From Utricularia gibba (taxonomy: Eukaryota > Streptophyta > Magnoliopsida > Lamiales > Lentibulariaceae), in NCBI GenBank assembly GCA_002189035.1, contig NEEC01000007.1, positions 2,294,001 through 2,358,000 on the forward strand: a stretch of DNA of 64,000 nucleotides. Direction: 5' to 3'. This document shows, piece by piece, positions 1 through 11,690 of the stretch. A program made the translations under genes and the position numbers. The notes beneath the pieces were generated by a model, which worked only from the letters and a program-made list of their open reading frames with translations, did not search any database and was not told where the DNA came from. Within the stretch, counting starts at the first letter, position 1. Each line of letters starts with the position of its first letter.

Positions 1-965
1 GTCTGCATGGTTGGGTGGGTGAACAGATCGACACTAAAACAAAAAACTACGCAGAGCAGCACATGCTTGACATCGTTGCTTGTGTGTCTCCAGGCTAGAC
101 CCATTTTAAAACGAGGAGATGTAAAGCAGGTGGTTGATCCAAGGTTAGGACCCCATTACAACGTGGCTCAACTCACAAAACTCGCTTTCGCTGCCTCCCT
201 TTGCATTCGACCATCTCCGGTCTGCCGGCCGGCAATCAGCAAGGTGACTATTAGCGCTTTTTGGTTGCTGATTTCAGAAAATTACTCTGCTTTCAGGAAT
301 TTGAAGTCCCATTAGTGAGTGTGCAAGCAGTCTGAGTTGTGCCATTATTTTATCAGTAGCATTATTGTGTGTGTAATTTAGTGCAAGCATAGCCATATCA
401 GATGGGGACTAGTATTGATGCGAAGCAAGTGGAACTGGTATGAGTGGGTGAGACGACAGTGATATCACTGTGAGCAAGTTGATTATTTTATAGCGACAAT
501 ACGATACTTTTAGATAGACATTGGCATGCATGTGAACTTCCAGCTCGGATTGTTGGAAGAACTTGGTTGTAGTTGAAGAGTCCCCGCCCGTGTCTTGTTT
601 TTTTGCTTCTCGAACTGTTCCTGTCATCACCACTTGCGTGTGGATGTACGCAGTCTGATGGCATTCGCCCCACCTCATCTGAGCAAGTTGAGATTTATAG
701 GTGTCATTGTGTTAAGAAAACGAGAAATCCCAGGTGTTGGGTGAAGGATTTGATAAGGTTGGCGTGTCATGGTTCATAGGTATTGGAGATAATTGAGATG
801 GAAGAAGAGATTGTGATGGATGCGCAGAGATGGAAATCCCAAGTAGAAGGAGAAGAAGAGGAAGAAGAAGAAGAGGAAGAAGATGCATGGGTGTGGGGGC
901 TGGAGCTCGGAGATGAAGATTATGATTGGGACACGTGTTCAACCATTTCTCGTGGATCTAATTAG
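1..965 (+). CDS. Receptor-like cytoplasmic kinase class VI, 3' end (partial)
   Basis: The 5' part lies outside the window. Two exons can be read: 94-243, after an acceptor AG at 92-93, and 780-965. The first gives the end of a kinase domain, with VVDPRLG, then LAFAASLCIRPSPVCRPAIS, the C-terminal subdomain XI in which a conserved Arg closes the fold. The second begins VLEIIEMEEE, where relatives have the 'VVELL' helix, and ends in a long Glu-rich tail and DYDWDTCSTISRGSN. The intron (244-779) is GT-AG and phase 0. The family (RBK1/RBK2-like RLCK VI) binds ROP GTPases in the cytoplasm; that role is inferred from similarity only. Bases 1-93 are intron. Confidence 0.75.
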
Positions 966-1768
966 TATCATGCATTTTGTAAAAAAAAAAAAAATCTGTG
1001 AAATTGAATAAGATTCTTTTTTTAGAATATATTATTTATTCAATATTTCCAACTACATTGTATTAGTGTTTTAATTTTCCAAATATTTAATTTGATGTAA
1101 CATACATAGAGTTGATTTAACTTTGATTATATTGGAAATCAGTGTTTTAAAAATGAGTTGAATCCATTTCACCTAGTGTTGCGCCAAAGAAGCAACTATA
1201 GTATATTTTTTGAGTTGAATCTAATCCAACATTGGATTAAATTCATGATTTTAAATCAATACTACAAAATACTATTCATTTATATGCTAATTTTGTATGT
1301 TTTATTTTTAGAACTCCATCTAAATGTTTTACATATTCTTAATTTGGTTATAAAGAAAATATTCTAATACATTATGTTTCATATAATAATTGTGAGACAA
1401 ATGCCTTGTTTAGTATTTTTGTTATTTAGGTTTGTATTATATTTTTTTATTTATTTTTCATTAATAATTGCATATTGCAATTATAAGGGAAAACTAGCAC
1501 TTACGGATATTGATGTACATAAATAGTAATTGTTTGACTATTATTAAAATAAATGAAAATTACTTCAGCTGATATTGTTTTTAATGGCGCCGGGAAAGAA
1601 GGGATGGCATCTGGGCGACGGCGATGTTGAATGAATCATCCGGCAAGCACGCACCACCGTCTATTGTTGCGTCTGTATTTTATTGGGTTGACTTTCACGG
1701 TATCTTAATGGCAGTTGGGTTTCATAAAACCCCCCGATCTCGGATTCTCCGCTGACTCCAGGGCAGCG
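966..1768. other. AT-rich intergenic region
   Basis: About 600 bp of very AT-rich DNA follows the kinase stop codon, then GC content rises from about 1585 towards the next gene. A poly(A) tract lies at about 980-993. No coding similarity was recognised. The last 150 bp presumably holds the promoter and leader of the hydrolase gene; no clear TATA box was chosen. Confidence 0.5.
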
Positions 1769-3088
1769 ATGGCGATGGCGAAGCACGCGCACCCTGTTTC
1801 TGAAGCAAACGAGAGCAGCCCATTTGGTGGCTTAACCGCTGAGGAATTCTACGCCCGTCACTCGGTCACCCACTCCTCCGACTACATCACAAGCCGCACT
1901 CTGAAACTCAAGCTCTTCACTCAATGGTGGCTTCCCGAGAGCAGTCCACGCTGCTCAAAGGTATGGTCTGCGTCGTCCATGGCTACACCGGCGAGTCCAG
2001 CTGGTTCGTGCAACTAACCGCCGTTCACTTCGCGAAACATGGGTTCGCCGTCTGCGCTATCGACCTCATGGGCCACGGGTTCTCCGAGGGACTGATCTCG
2101 CATATCCCGGATATCAATACGGTGGTGGATGACACCATTCTGTTTTTCAATAGCTTCCGTGCCAAATACTCACATTTGCCGGCGTTTCTATATGGGGAGT
2201 CGCTGGGAGGGGCGATCGCGTTGCTGATAACTCTTCGCCGTGAGGGGATCGTACCAGATAGGAAGTTCGACGGCGTCGTTTTGAGCGGCGCTATGTGTGG
2301 TGTTAGTGACAAGTTTAAGCCCCCATGGCCTTTGGAGCATCTGCTTTCGGTTGCAGCCTTCTTGGCTCCAACTTGGCGCCTGGTTCCAATCCGAGGATTC
2401 TTGCCTGAGGTTCTCAAGGTTCGCGCTTTCTCGCTTCTCAATGCGTTCATCTGTGTTGATCACAAACTGTCTTCTGGTAATTTTGCCATTGCTTCTTCTC
2501 TCTTTGATGGGGGGATTCAAACTTCTGAGAAATTACTTCCAACTTTCCGGATTAGTCCTACAATTCGCTTGAGTTTCTTGCACTGAGAAGTAAATGCATG
2601 TTTTCTAAAGGGGATTCTGCTGTATGCTGTCTGTCTTCATTTTTCAACAGCATGTATGGACAAACATGTGTCTTTTTAGCCCTTTGATTTACCCTGTTTG
2701 ACCTAAAAAGAAAAATGGGATGGTGTGATCCTTGAAGATGGAGTGGAAGCGCAAGTTGGCACTCGCCAGCCCCAGGAGACGAGCTCATGGCCATGGGCCC
2801 CGAGCAGCGACAGCGCAGGAGCTGCTGAGAGTGTGCAGAGAACTGCAAGGGAAGTTTGATCAAATAGAGGTGCCTCTCCTGATCGTCCACGGCGGCGATG
2901 ATGCTCTTTGCGATCCGGCATGCGCGGAGGAGCTCTACCTCCGTGCTGCCAGCGCCGACAAGACCCTCAAAATCTTCCCTGGGCTATGGCACCTCCTTGT
3001 CGGAGAATCGGACGAGGACGTGGACCTCGTCTTTGGGCTGGTTGTCCAATGGCTTCTAACCAGAGCCGACGACGTGGGGATTTTCTAA
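1769..3088 (+). CDS. Monoacylglycerol lipase / caffeoylshikimate esterase-like alpha/beta hydrolase, with a 1-bp frameshift
   Basis: Two exons, 1769-2418 and 2738-3088, are joined by a phase-0 GT-AG intron. The reading follows plant MAGL-like serine hydrolases: FTQWW, VHGYTGESSW (oxyanion-hole HG), nucleophile elbow GESLGG, FKPPWPLEHL, WKRKLALASPRR, then the acid VHGGDD and the histidine in GLWHLL. The catalytic triad therefore looks complete. The family cleaves monoacylglycerol, lysophospholipid or caffeoyl-shikimate esters; the substrate here is unknown. The reading must change frame between about 1924 and 1978: the front part lies in one frame and everything from GMVCVVHGYTG in another. 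One extra C in the CCC at 1934-1936 would restore it. No intron signal explains the shift. An in-frame ATG at 1715 is possible, but 1769 gives a normal N-terminus. Confidence 0.85.
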
Positions 3089-3965
3089 TATGCGTATTAA
3101 AAAACTTATCTTTTTTAAAAAAATATAATAAATTTTAAAATAATTATTTAGTATAAAAATTGGGCTAGTTTAGGATATTTAAAAATTGTAAGATCATATT
3201 TACCCGTTTTCGGAAATACTGATGTGGCATTTCCGAAAACAGGGTAAACATTTCTGAAAATCAGTAGTTAATATTCTTCATTTTTCCTGAAACTAAAAAG
3301 TGGAAAGACATTTTACTTTTAAAAACAGAATAAAGTATCTTTCGATTCAAAAAGATAGAAACATACTCCAAAGTTTGACAGAAAAGATGCAAAATATGAC
3401 ACGTAAAAAATCGTCGCGATTCAAAGAAGACGGCATATGAAGAACATAGATGACATGGATGTATGTATCATATTACATAATATGATTGTAAAAGATAAAT
3501 GTCATGTTATTTATGAAGATAACATTATGGATGAATATGAAATATATACAACTATTGAACCACTGAATATGTTGGAATCAATATGCAAAATCATTTTGAT
3601 CAAATAGACCATTCACGTAATAACGTCATCCATCGACGACTTAAAAATGATTTGATAAGACATATTTGGATAAATTTTAATTGATTTTTAGATTTTTTAA
3701 TAATTTCATTTTATGATTTTGTAATTTTATTTATCAATTTCAATGTTTAAAATTGAAATATATTTTAAAATCTTTATTTTAATATAATGATTTTTGGAAA
3801 TAAATACAAACATAAAGTAAATTTAATAACGTAAATTAAATAATTCAATTTATGCCATGTCAGCATTTTAGTAAATTGATAAAGATGCTTTAACGACGAG
3901 ACTTTCAATTGGGCCTGTTGTTCATCTTGGGATTCTGTTAAAGGGCGTGGCCCATTCGTATCTTG
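3089..3965. other. AT-rich intergenic region
   Basis: Apart from the hairpin at 3199-3248, nothing coding or repeated was recognised. The first part is likely the 3' UTR of the hydrolase gene. Confidence 0.5.
3199..3248. repeat. 50-bp hairpin (inverted repeat)
   Basis: The left arm 3199-3217 (tttacccgttttcggaaat) pairs with the right arm 3229-3248 with a single bulged base and an 11-base loop. It lies 110 bp past the hydrolase stop codon in AT-rich DNA. It may be a remnant of a small foldback element or a structured 3' UTR; the sequence does not decide. Confidence 0.7.
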
Positions 3966-3972
3966 TATATAA
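3966..3972 (+). promoter_or_regulatory. TATA box of the PORR gene
   Basis: TATATAA lies about 235 bp upstream of the PORR start codon, in the first TATA-like context upstream of a leader with balanced base composition. Transcription would start near 4000, giving a leader of about 200 bases that holds a short upstream ORF. Confidence 0.45.
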
Positions 3973-4085
3973 TGATTTTCAACCCGTAACGGAACTCATT
4001 TCTTGAACTCAGTTACCCAACCCTCTCGCTTCCACTTTTGTTCTTCAGTTGTTTCTTGGAGAGTTTTAGTGAGGAGTGTGTTCCG

Positions 4086-4193
4086 ATGCTATTGTTCCTC
4101 AGAGGAGAGTTCACCTTCCACCGTGAAGTCGTGTGGGATATGATTTTCTGTTGTGTTCGCTGTGCAGTTTTGGGGATGATGTTCATCTGCTAG
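4086..4193 (+). CDS. Upstream ORF in the leader of the PORR gene (35 codons)
   Basis: ATG at 4086 opens a 35-codon frame ending in TAG at 4191-4193, eight bases before the main ATG at 4202, and in a different frame. Such a position can lower translation of the main ORF through reinitiation or leaky scanning. The peptide itself resembles nothing I know. Confidence 0.4.
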   Translation: MLLFLRGEFTFHREVVWDMIFCCVRCAVLGMMFIC

Positions 4194-4201
4194 CGGAGGA
4201 T

Positions 4202-5542
4202 ATGATTGCAATGCGGTTGATTTCAAGTTGTCGGCATGATTTGTTGAAACGCGATTTCAATTGTGGGCTTTACTTTCAACGGCGATGGATGACGTCCAGC
4301 AAGAGAGTCCAGGACCGTAGCAGAAAGAAAAGGATTCATGACCTCGAAATCGCGACTGAGAAGCACAAGGTAGTCTCCAAAATACTCTATTTGTTTGAAC
4401 TTATCAAACGGGAACCGGAAAACGTAATGACCATTAGAGATCTTAATCAGAATCGAAACCAAATCAATCTTCCTAAGCCACATAAGGTATCAGATTTCAT
4501 CCGGAAATCACCCAAGCTCTTTGAGCTCTACAAGGATCAAAGGGGTGTTGTGTGGTGTGGGATGACTGATGTCGCTGAGGAATTGGTGAGGGAGGAGGAA
4601 CAGATCATTGAGAGAAATAGTGATAAGTCTGCAGAATATGTTACTAGAATGCTGATGATGTCCGTAGATAGGAGACTTCGACTTGATAAGATTGCACATT
4701 TTAGAAGGGACTTGGGATTGCCAATGGATTTTAGGAAGTGCTGGGTAAATAGTTATCCTGATTTATTCAAGGTCATTCAGCCATTGAAGCCTCGTGATGA
4801 TGCAGAGTACCTGGAGCTTGTTTCCTGGAAGCCTCATTGGGCGATCACTGAACTTGAGGAAATGAAACTAGGCATTCATGAATTGAAGGATAACAATGGT
4901 TATGTCCCTGGAAGTCTTTCTTTGGAGTTTCCTCTAAAGTTCCCTGCTACATACAAGAAGATTTACAGATACGGAGGCAAAATTGAGCATTTTCAGAAGA
5001 CTGAGTACTTATCACCTTATGCTGATGCTAGTAGCTTGAAGGCCGGTTCTGTCGAGTTTGATAAGAGGGCAGTTGCGGTGATGCATGAATTACTTAGCTT
5101 CACCATTGAGAAGCGCCTAGTTACTGACTATTTAACTCATTTCAGGAGGGAATTTAACATGCCACAGAAGCTGATGAGGCTTCTACTGAAGCACTTTGGG
5201 ATTTTTTATGTTTCTGAGAGAGGAAAGAGGTTTAGTGTTTTCTTGAATCACGCCTATAATGGATCAAATTTAATTGAGAAGTATCAGCATCCTTTGGTAG
5301 TTTGGAGAGAGAAGGTCCTGAGTCTCGCTGGTCATCGGGGCAAGAAGAAGCCAATTGCAACCTTTGAAGATATATCAGAATTGGAGGATAAGTTTTCTCT
5401 GGACAGTGATACCGAAGATGAGCACATAAATCTTGAAGACCAGCATAGTGATATCTTAGATGGTTTTGAAAACACGCTCATTTCAGATGGACCTGAATTG
5501 GAGCTAGAGCCTGTCCACGTGGACTATCGCAAGCCCACTTAA
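4202..5542 (+). CDS. PORR-domain organelle RNA-binding protein (WTF1-type)
   Basis: One intronless frame of 446 residues. The frame extends upstream to 4133, but that position is a GTG; the first ATG is 4202 (MIAMRLISS), which begins a mitochondrial-type presequence with basic residues and no acidic ones. The PORR domain starts near residue 45 (SRKKRIHDLEIATEKHKVV) and continues through FIRKSPKLFELY, VDRRLRLDKIAHFRRDLGLP, WKPHWAI and a C-terminal block ending FYVSERGKRFSVFL. The tail is acidic. PORR proteins bind single-stranded RNA and promote group II intron splicing in mitochondria or plastids; an organelle role is established for the family, while the target intron here is unknown. Confidence 0.9.
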   Translation: MIAMRLISSCRHDLLKRDFNCGLYFQRRWMTSSKRVQDRSRKKRIHDLEIATEKHKVVSKILYLFELIKREPENVMTIRDLNQNRNQINLPKPHKVSDFIRKSPKLFELYKDQRGVVWCGMTDVAEELVREEEQIIERNSDKSAEYVTRMLMMSVDRRLRLDKIAHFRRDLGLPMDFRKCWVNSYPDLFKVIQPLKPRDDAEYLELVSWKPHWAITELEEMKLGIHELKDNNGYVPGSLSLEFPLKFPATYKKIYRYGGKIEHFQKTEYLSPYADASSLKAGSVEFDKRAVAVMHELLSFTIEKRLVTDYLTHFRREFNMPQKLMRLLLKHFGIFYVSERGKRFSVFLNHAYNGSNLIEKYQHPLVVWREKVLSLAGHRGKKKPIATFEDISELEDKFSLDSDTEDEHINLEDQHSDILDGFENTLISDGPELELEPVHVDYRKPT

Positions 5543-6849
5543 GGTCTTCTTCTTTTCATACCCCCAGGTTAACCTGTGTTCTTCCTAGCGTTATTCATCT
5601 GAGTTGCTAGTGCAATTTTTTGATGTTTTTCACATTACAGTTGCAGCCTGATTTATCAGTAGGAAGTTCTTAACAAGACAAACACTCGCTCGCACAGTAT
5701 TCTTTGATGGAATTACAGAGGTAGATGGAGGACTTTTATTTTTATTGTCCAACGACAAAATATCATACACTGCATTTCCTTCCATGCCAACTGTCTGTAA
5801 ATGAATTCGCAGAGAATACTCATGATATTGAAGTAGCAGAGTAGGAGCAGGAATGAAGGCATCATTATTCCATTATCATGATGTTTGTATTTTTAGGTAC
5901 GTTCTGTCTGAGTCTCCTATATAGGTTCGATCGATGATCCTTATTGTTAATTTCAGGTTCGGGATCTGCACGGGGGTGTGCATCCATCAAAAGAAGCTGA
6001 TGGTTAGCCTAGAAAAAAGAATCAATGCCATGGGATTCACTCCGAGAAAACTTCAACTGATATGTGAACTATCTGAGAGAAGGAACGAGATCCTCATATT
6101 CGTGCTTGAAACCCCTTCAAGAACGATGCATCAAGTCTAATGATCCTGCAACAAATGAAGCTGGAAAAACCAGCTGAAGAGGAATCTTACGTAGAAGTAG
6201 TACTCATACGAGGCACTGCACAATGCTTAAGAGAACAAGGATCTGAAGATCCCAGAGGTGCCTCCTTGTATCAATCCGAGTGATGCTGAATCCATTCAAC
6301 CTGCTGAGCTAGCATTGCTGGAACCACTTTGTTAAAAGTAGTACGTCCTTCAACCTTGCCTAGATATGAATGCTTGAATGCTTCGTTCAAATGTAGTTCA
6401 ACTTTTCATTCGTGCGGTTTTGGACCCGGTCATCTTCCTATTTAACTCAGAATTGCTTCTAAAAAAGCATGATACCTGTTGATTTCATGAATCAAATTGT
6501 CGTAGTGAGTGTTAACAGGATGAACGATCACATGCACAGAGTTTGGATTCCTCCTCTCTATGTGTTGCTTGTTTTCTTTGCCAAAATCGATTCCACATGT
6601 GTCAAGTGTATGATCATCAATTGATCATGGATGAAAATGCAAGTAGAAGTAGAGGAGCCCCTCTATTAAAGTAAAGAAATGCAGCATGTTAATCACAAAG
6701 CAAGGCATTTGATGCCATGTTTTTTGCTTTGGAGCCAAAAAAGGAGAACTAATAATTAGAGAGACGGGCAGAATTTGTTGTCCACTATCCAGAACACCGA
6801 TTATTGACTGAGGTCTTCTCACTGAAGCAAGCACTTGCTGCATGCACAA
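5543..6849. other. 3' flanks of two convergent genes, no clear gene
   Basis: This 1.3-kb stretch lies between the PORR stop codon and the H+-ATPase stop codon, which face each other, so it should hold both 3' UTRs. A 68-residue frame at 5934-6140 (+) has no recognised similarity. Nothing else could be supported. Confidence 0.4.
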
Positions 6850-9800
6850 TCACACGGTGTAATGCTGCTGCATCGTCTCGATATCAAGACCCTTGAGCTT
6901 CACCACTGATTCAACATGGCCTTTGAGTGTGTGGAGCTCACGAAGCCTGAATAGATGAAGGAGAATCAGTTAGCTTAACTACTCCCGCATTCTGTTGGAA
7001 TTATGCTGCTGTACCTAGCCTGTTCAGCTCTCCTCCTGGCTTGTTCAGCAATCTCAGAGAGTTCTCTGTAGCTGCTCCGTTCATTGAAGAGAGTACTTGA
7101 TTCTGGTGCTTGGAGGCCATGCAGAGTCCTCTGTGCAACAGCCCATTGTGCCTCTCTTTCCCCTCTTCCATAGTCACTTGTTGAAGTGAAGGCAATCTAC
7201 CATTGCAAAATGCAGTGTTAACCATGAGATTTTGCAAAGAGTTAGTCATGTCAGATGCTAGAAAACAACTCATACTTTGCTTTCAAACAAGTGCCTCCAA
7301 GCAGTTCCACTTAGGATGTAGCGGATGGCAAACTTCATGAAGTCGAGAGGGATGTAGGAGACGATGCTGTACAGCCATATTACCGCAGCCCATCCCCAAC
7401 CACATCCTTGGATTCTTGCAAATCGCATGCTTGCATACACAGCTATTAACGTTGCAACCTAAAAATGTTAGTCAAGTCTTTTGCATTAGCAATCTTGAGC
7501 CTAGTGTCAATCTAATGAATATCCAGAGGTGTAGAAGGGATACCAGTTGTGCTATCAGAAAAGCAGTCACCAGAAGAAGGCCAGGGCGTTCCATGAAGGA
7601 CCAGCTGCGCGATCTTGTCACAAAGATAAGAGCTTGGCTAACTATGCTGACTTGCAAATAAAGAGTAGCCATCATTTCACCTTCGTTATTCCTTATGCTT
7701 CTAACTCCAAATGTGCGCTGCAAATTACAGTTAACATGAGGATTACTTTATAAAAAAAACAGCAATTTGTAAGAGGTGTGTACTTGATCAAGTAAAACTT
7801 ACAGAGAAGAAGTCTGTGTCGTGCATCACCCAAAAGAATATAACAGTCATGATGGCCAAATAACCACCAAGAACTATCCCTGTAGCAAAAATTTCCTTCA
7901 GTTTCCAGCTATCTGGTGTTGGAGATGGTTTCACTCTATCCTTCGAAATAGTCATAATTGTACCTATTGGGCACATCGTAGTTAGCAATCTATAGTTCCT
8001 TGTAACAACTGAAAGACACAATAGGAGAAAGAGATATTACCATCATTCAGAATGGCTATGATCAAAACCATAAATGGTGAGAAGTCAAATTTCCAAATCA
8101 AAGCAATCAGCATGAACCCAAACTGAAAAAGAACAAAAGGCAATAAACAAGTACTCGAAAACATATGGGGAAAAGCATTTTATTGAAGATAAAAAAAAAA
8201 AAAAAAAAAACTTACGACAATACGGATTGTGATGGAGACTGCATATATCTGTTGAACAAACACATAATGAATGTCATTATCAACGCTGAACAAAAATACC
8301 CAAAAAAAGATAAGGAAAAAGAGCCAACTGTGTAGTTCTTCATTCTCTGGAAAATAGCCCTACTGGTTAAAACAGCACTAATGATGACACTGAGCCCTGG
8401 TTCAGTGAGCACAATGTCAGAGGCAGCTCTAGCAGCATCAGTAGCATCAGCAACAGCAATTCCTATGTCTGCTTTCTTTAAAGCAGGGGCATCATTTACA
8501 CCATCTCCAGTCATTCCAACGATGTGCTTCCTTTCTTGCAACTTCTTAACTATTTCATACTTGTGCTCTAAAACAGAAAGAATGAAATCAAATTTCCTCA
8601 TACAAGTGGAAGAAACAGGGGATTACACTGGATTTCGAGAGGAAAAAAAGGCACCATAATTTTAGAAAGGTAACCTGGAAATACTCCAGCAAACCCATCA
8701 GCCTTCTCAATCAGTTCCTCAACCGGAACGCCTACTGTAGCCTCATCACTGTGTTGACCAAGCAAAGTAGCAGATGGATACATATTCACGCCCATGCCAA
8801 GTCTCCGACCAGTTTCCTTAGCAATTGCAAGTTGATCACCTGATAGATAGTTGGGAAGTAAGGACAATGTAGCAGTATGAGTCCATTCAGAATGTAACTA
8901 ATTTAAGGACAAAAGGAGTGCTCAAAACAAACTGATGATGTAGTTACCAGTGATCATTTTGACATTCACACCAAGGTTTAAAGCCCTTCGTATGGTTTCT
9001 GCACTGTCATGCCTAGGAGGGTCAAAGAGAGATAAGACTCCAACAAACTGCCAGGGTCCACCAGGGCTATCCTTAGATTTACTCGGAACTTCCTAAAAAA
9101 TGCATTGATAAATAGTGAATCAGTCTTGGTGCGAACAATAAAAAGAAATGTGGTAGGCCATAGAAAACATCATAAAATAGGTAAGTTAGAATCATTCTAT
9201 AGATATTAAACCTGTCTTGCAACAGCCAATGAACGGAGACCTTTCTCAGCAAATTTGCTAATAACAGCATGAACTCTTTTCTTCAGATCATCACTGCAGT
9301 TGCATAGTGCAAGTATCTAAATAACAGAAAAAAAGTAGCAATCAGTTCAATTGAAGCTATTACGGCGTTCATGTAAGAAACAGGCAAATGAAACCATACC
9401 TGCTCAGGAGCTCCCTTGCTAGCTCTATGCCAATTGCCATCAGAGTCTATGTATGTCAAAGCAGTTCGTTTATCAACGGGATTAAATGGTAAGAAATGGA
9501 CCTCCGTGATACCAGCGCGTGCCTAGCAACCAGTAACAAATCAACTCAACAATGAAGATCTAAAAAGCGATTTGTATGAGCTAGGCACTAGAAGAGAAGC
9601 AGGCAAAAGTTCCTACCTCCCGTGGATCAGCAAGTGTACCAACAATAGCAGCATCAATAGCATCTTGGTTTTCAGTTCTAGATGCTCTTGCTGCGAGAAG
9701 CAATACATGAAGAGGATCCACACCTTTGGCAAATACCTCAATCACAGCCTTGTCAACAGTTAGTTTGTTTAGCGTTAAGGTCCCTGTTTTGTCACTGCAT

Positions 9801-11690
9801 AAGACATCCATTCCCGCCATTTCCTCAATCGCAGTCATTCTCTTGGTAATAGCACCCTGCTGTGACAATCTGTGGGAACCAATAGCCATTGTGACAGACA
9901 ACACCGTAGGCATGGCTATGGGAATGCCTCCAATCAAGAGAACCAATATATTATCTATTCCACTTCTGTACTCTCGACGTTGTATTGGGTACATCACAAT
10001 TACCTCAATCACTATACCAACAGCAATAGAGCAAATACAGAAATTCCCAATTTGTGTGAGCACTTTCTGGAAATGCCCAACCTGGTTGGTGTTTTCAACT
10101 AGATGAGCAGCCTTCCCGAGGAATGTATGAACCCCAGTGGCAATGACTATCGCTTCAATCTCACCTTGCTTGCAAGTCGAACCAGAAAAAACTTCCTCGT
10201 GCGGATTCTTGGTCACGGGCAGAGATTCACCAGTGAGAGCTGATTGATCAACCTTCAACGGATCACCTTCAAGAAGGCGAGCATCAGCGGGAATAATGTC
10301 ACCAAGTTTAATGCTGATTATGTCTCCGGGAACAAGGATTGCAGCTTCCTGCTCACGCCACTGCCCATCCCTGAGCACCTGCAAGTGAAGTTCAATCACA
10401 GTTGAAGACAAGTGACAGGTGCACAAGCCATACAACATACGATACCTTTGTTTTCGGAGCCAGACCAGCCATAAGTGCAGCAGCAGCATTTCCAGCGTTG
10501 TTCTCTTCAACGAAACTAATGGTTGAGTTGATGAGGAGCAAGCAAATAATACCAACGAAGTCTTGCCAATCCGGGGGCTTCCCACCTCCATTAGACATAA
10601 CAATGGCCACTATCGCAGCAGCTTCCATGACCCACGAAAGTGGGTTCCACATAAAACCAAGAAACTTGAGTATTTTGCTTTCCTGTTCACCACAGCCCAA
10701 ATAAACAAACAAATTTAACACTCAGAAATGTAAAAGGATGCCTCTTGTCTTGTTCCTTCACCTTCTTCTCTTCCAACTTGTTGGGTCCAAACACCTGCAA
10801 CCTCGTGGCTCCTTCCTCGGAGCTCAACCCTTCCCGGCTGCATCTCAACTTTTCAAACACTTCCTCTATCGGCACAGTTTCCTGTCAATTTGTCGACCTC
10901 GAAATCAGTTTCCGAAAAACAGAAAACCCAGTCTCATCGTCACCCCAACGCTCTGAAAATTCCGTACTTTCTACATTTACAAATCTATGCATTTTAATTT
11001 TCCCTCTCAATACATAAAAAATTATTTAATATTAAAAAAGTAATTTTTTAAATACATATAAAATATATTTATTATATTACTCGAATTACTTTTTCACATA
11101 CTTTATCAAGGATACTCACATCTGTAATACACCCCCTTCCCTCGACTTCAGTTACTATTTATTTATTGACATTTTCCGTAATATTGTTCTCCTAAAAATA
11201 TTCAACTGAAATAAGCAAACTCACCTAAAAAAAATATCTCCCATAAATCACGCCCTGGGCCCCACACCACATTCTACACAAACGTATTTAAAAGCTATAA
11301 AAAAAATCAATTTTAATACTCGAATTTATACGAAGATCATGAAGCTGCACAAATTTTGAGAAATTGAAGAAGATGAAAAGCGTAGGGGATTTGAATTAGG
11401 AAAACCAACGTAGACGAGAATGGGAAAAAAATGGAGCGATTGCGCGTAATGAATGCAGTTAATCTTGTTTCCCTTATCGAAAGATGGTAAGCGGAAGAAG
11501 AAGCAGAAGAGGAGGAGCATCGCCCGCCGCCATGGGAGATGGTTGGCTGTATGGTGTACCGGAATGAATCCCAAACCCCGACGGCGGAGAGGCGAAGGCG
11601 CAGGCAGACTGACAAGGGAGAATACGAAGAAGAAGAAGAAGAAGAAGAAGCACTCACCAGATCGACGGTCTCGTTGCGGATCTCCTCCAT
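6850..11690 (-). CDS. Plasma-membrane proton-pumping P-type ATPase (P3A, 946 aa)
   Basis: Sixteen exons: 11658-11690, 10762-10881, 10446-10682, 9617-10378, 9400-9522, 9212-9316, 8948-9092, 8675-8839, 8329-8567, 8216-8248, 8041-8122, 7803-7963, 7544-7717, 7276-7458, 7015-7196, 6850-6946. Together they make 2841 coding bases, or 946 residues, the usual length. The protein starts [11 protein letters not shown]. It has the actuator motif TGES, the phosphorylated Asp in CSDKTGT (near residue 326), the hinge [18 protein letters not shown] and a C-terminal autoinhibitory domain ([33 protein letters not shown]) ending QQHYTV. The penultimate Thr is the known phosphorylation site for 14-3-3 activation. 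It exports protons from the cytosol and energises transport. One 33-base exon encodes only [11 protein letters not shown]. The first intron is 776 bp. Confidence 0.97.
11626..11650. repeat. GAA microsatellite beside exon 1 of the H+-ATPase
   Basis: A run of GAA triplets sits in the first intron of the H+-ATPase gene, a few bases from its 5' splice site. On the coding strand it is a TTC/CTT-rich tract. Confidence 0.8.

Noticed and set aside
1924-1978. A tiny intron to explain the frame change in the MAGL-like gene
   Set aside because: No GT...AG pair of plausible length exists there, and relatives have no intron at this site; a one-base loss is simpler.
2419-2586. Extension of the MAGL-like frame past LPEVLK
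   Set aside because: The tail has no similarity, while a GT donor at 2419 and an acceptor at 2736-2737 join LPEVLK to MEWKRKLALASP as in the family.
4133-4201. Upstream extension of the PORR frame
   Set aside because: It begins with GTG; the first ATG in frame is 4202 and starts a normal organelle presequence.
7001-7273. Minus-strand 90-residue frame overlapping the end of the H+-ATPase
   Set aside because: Another frame of the same strand reads the conserved regulatory domain ([16 protein letters not shown]) with matching splice sites, so this one is an out-of-frame shadow.
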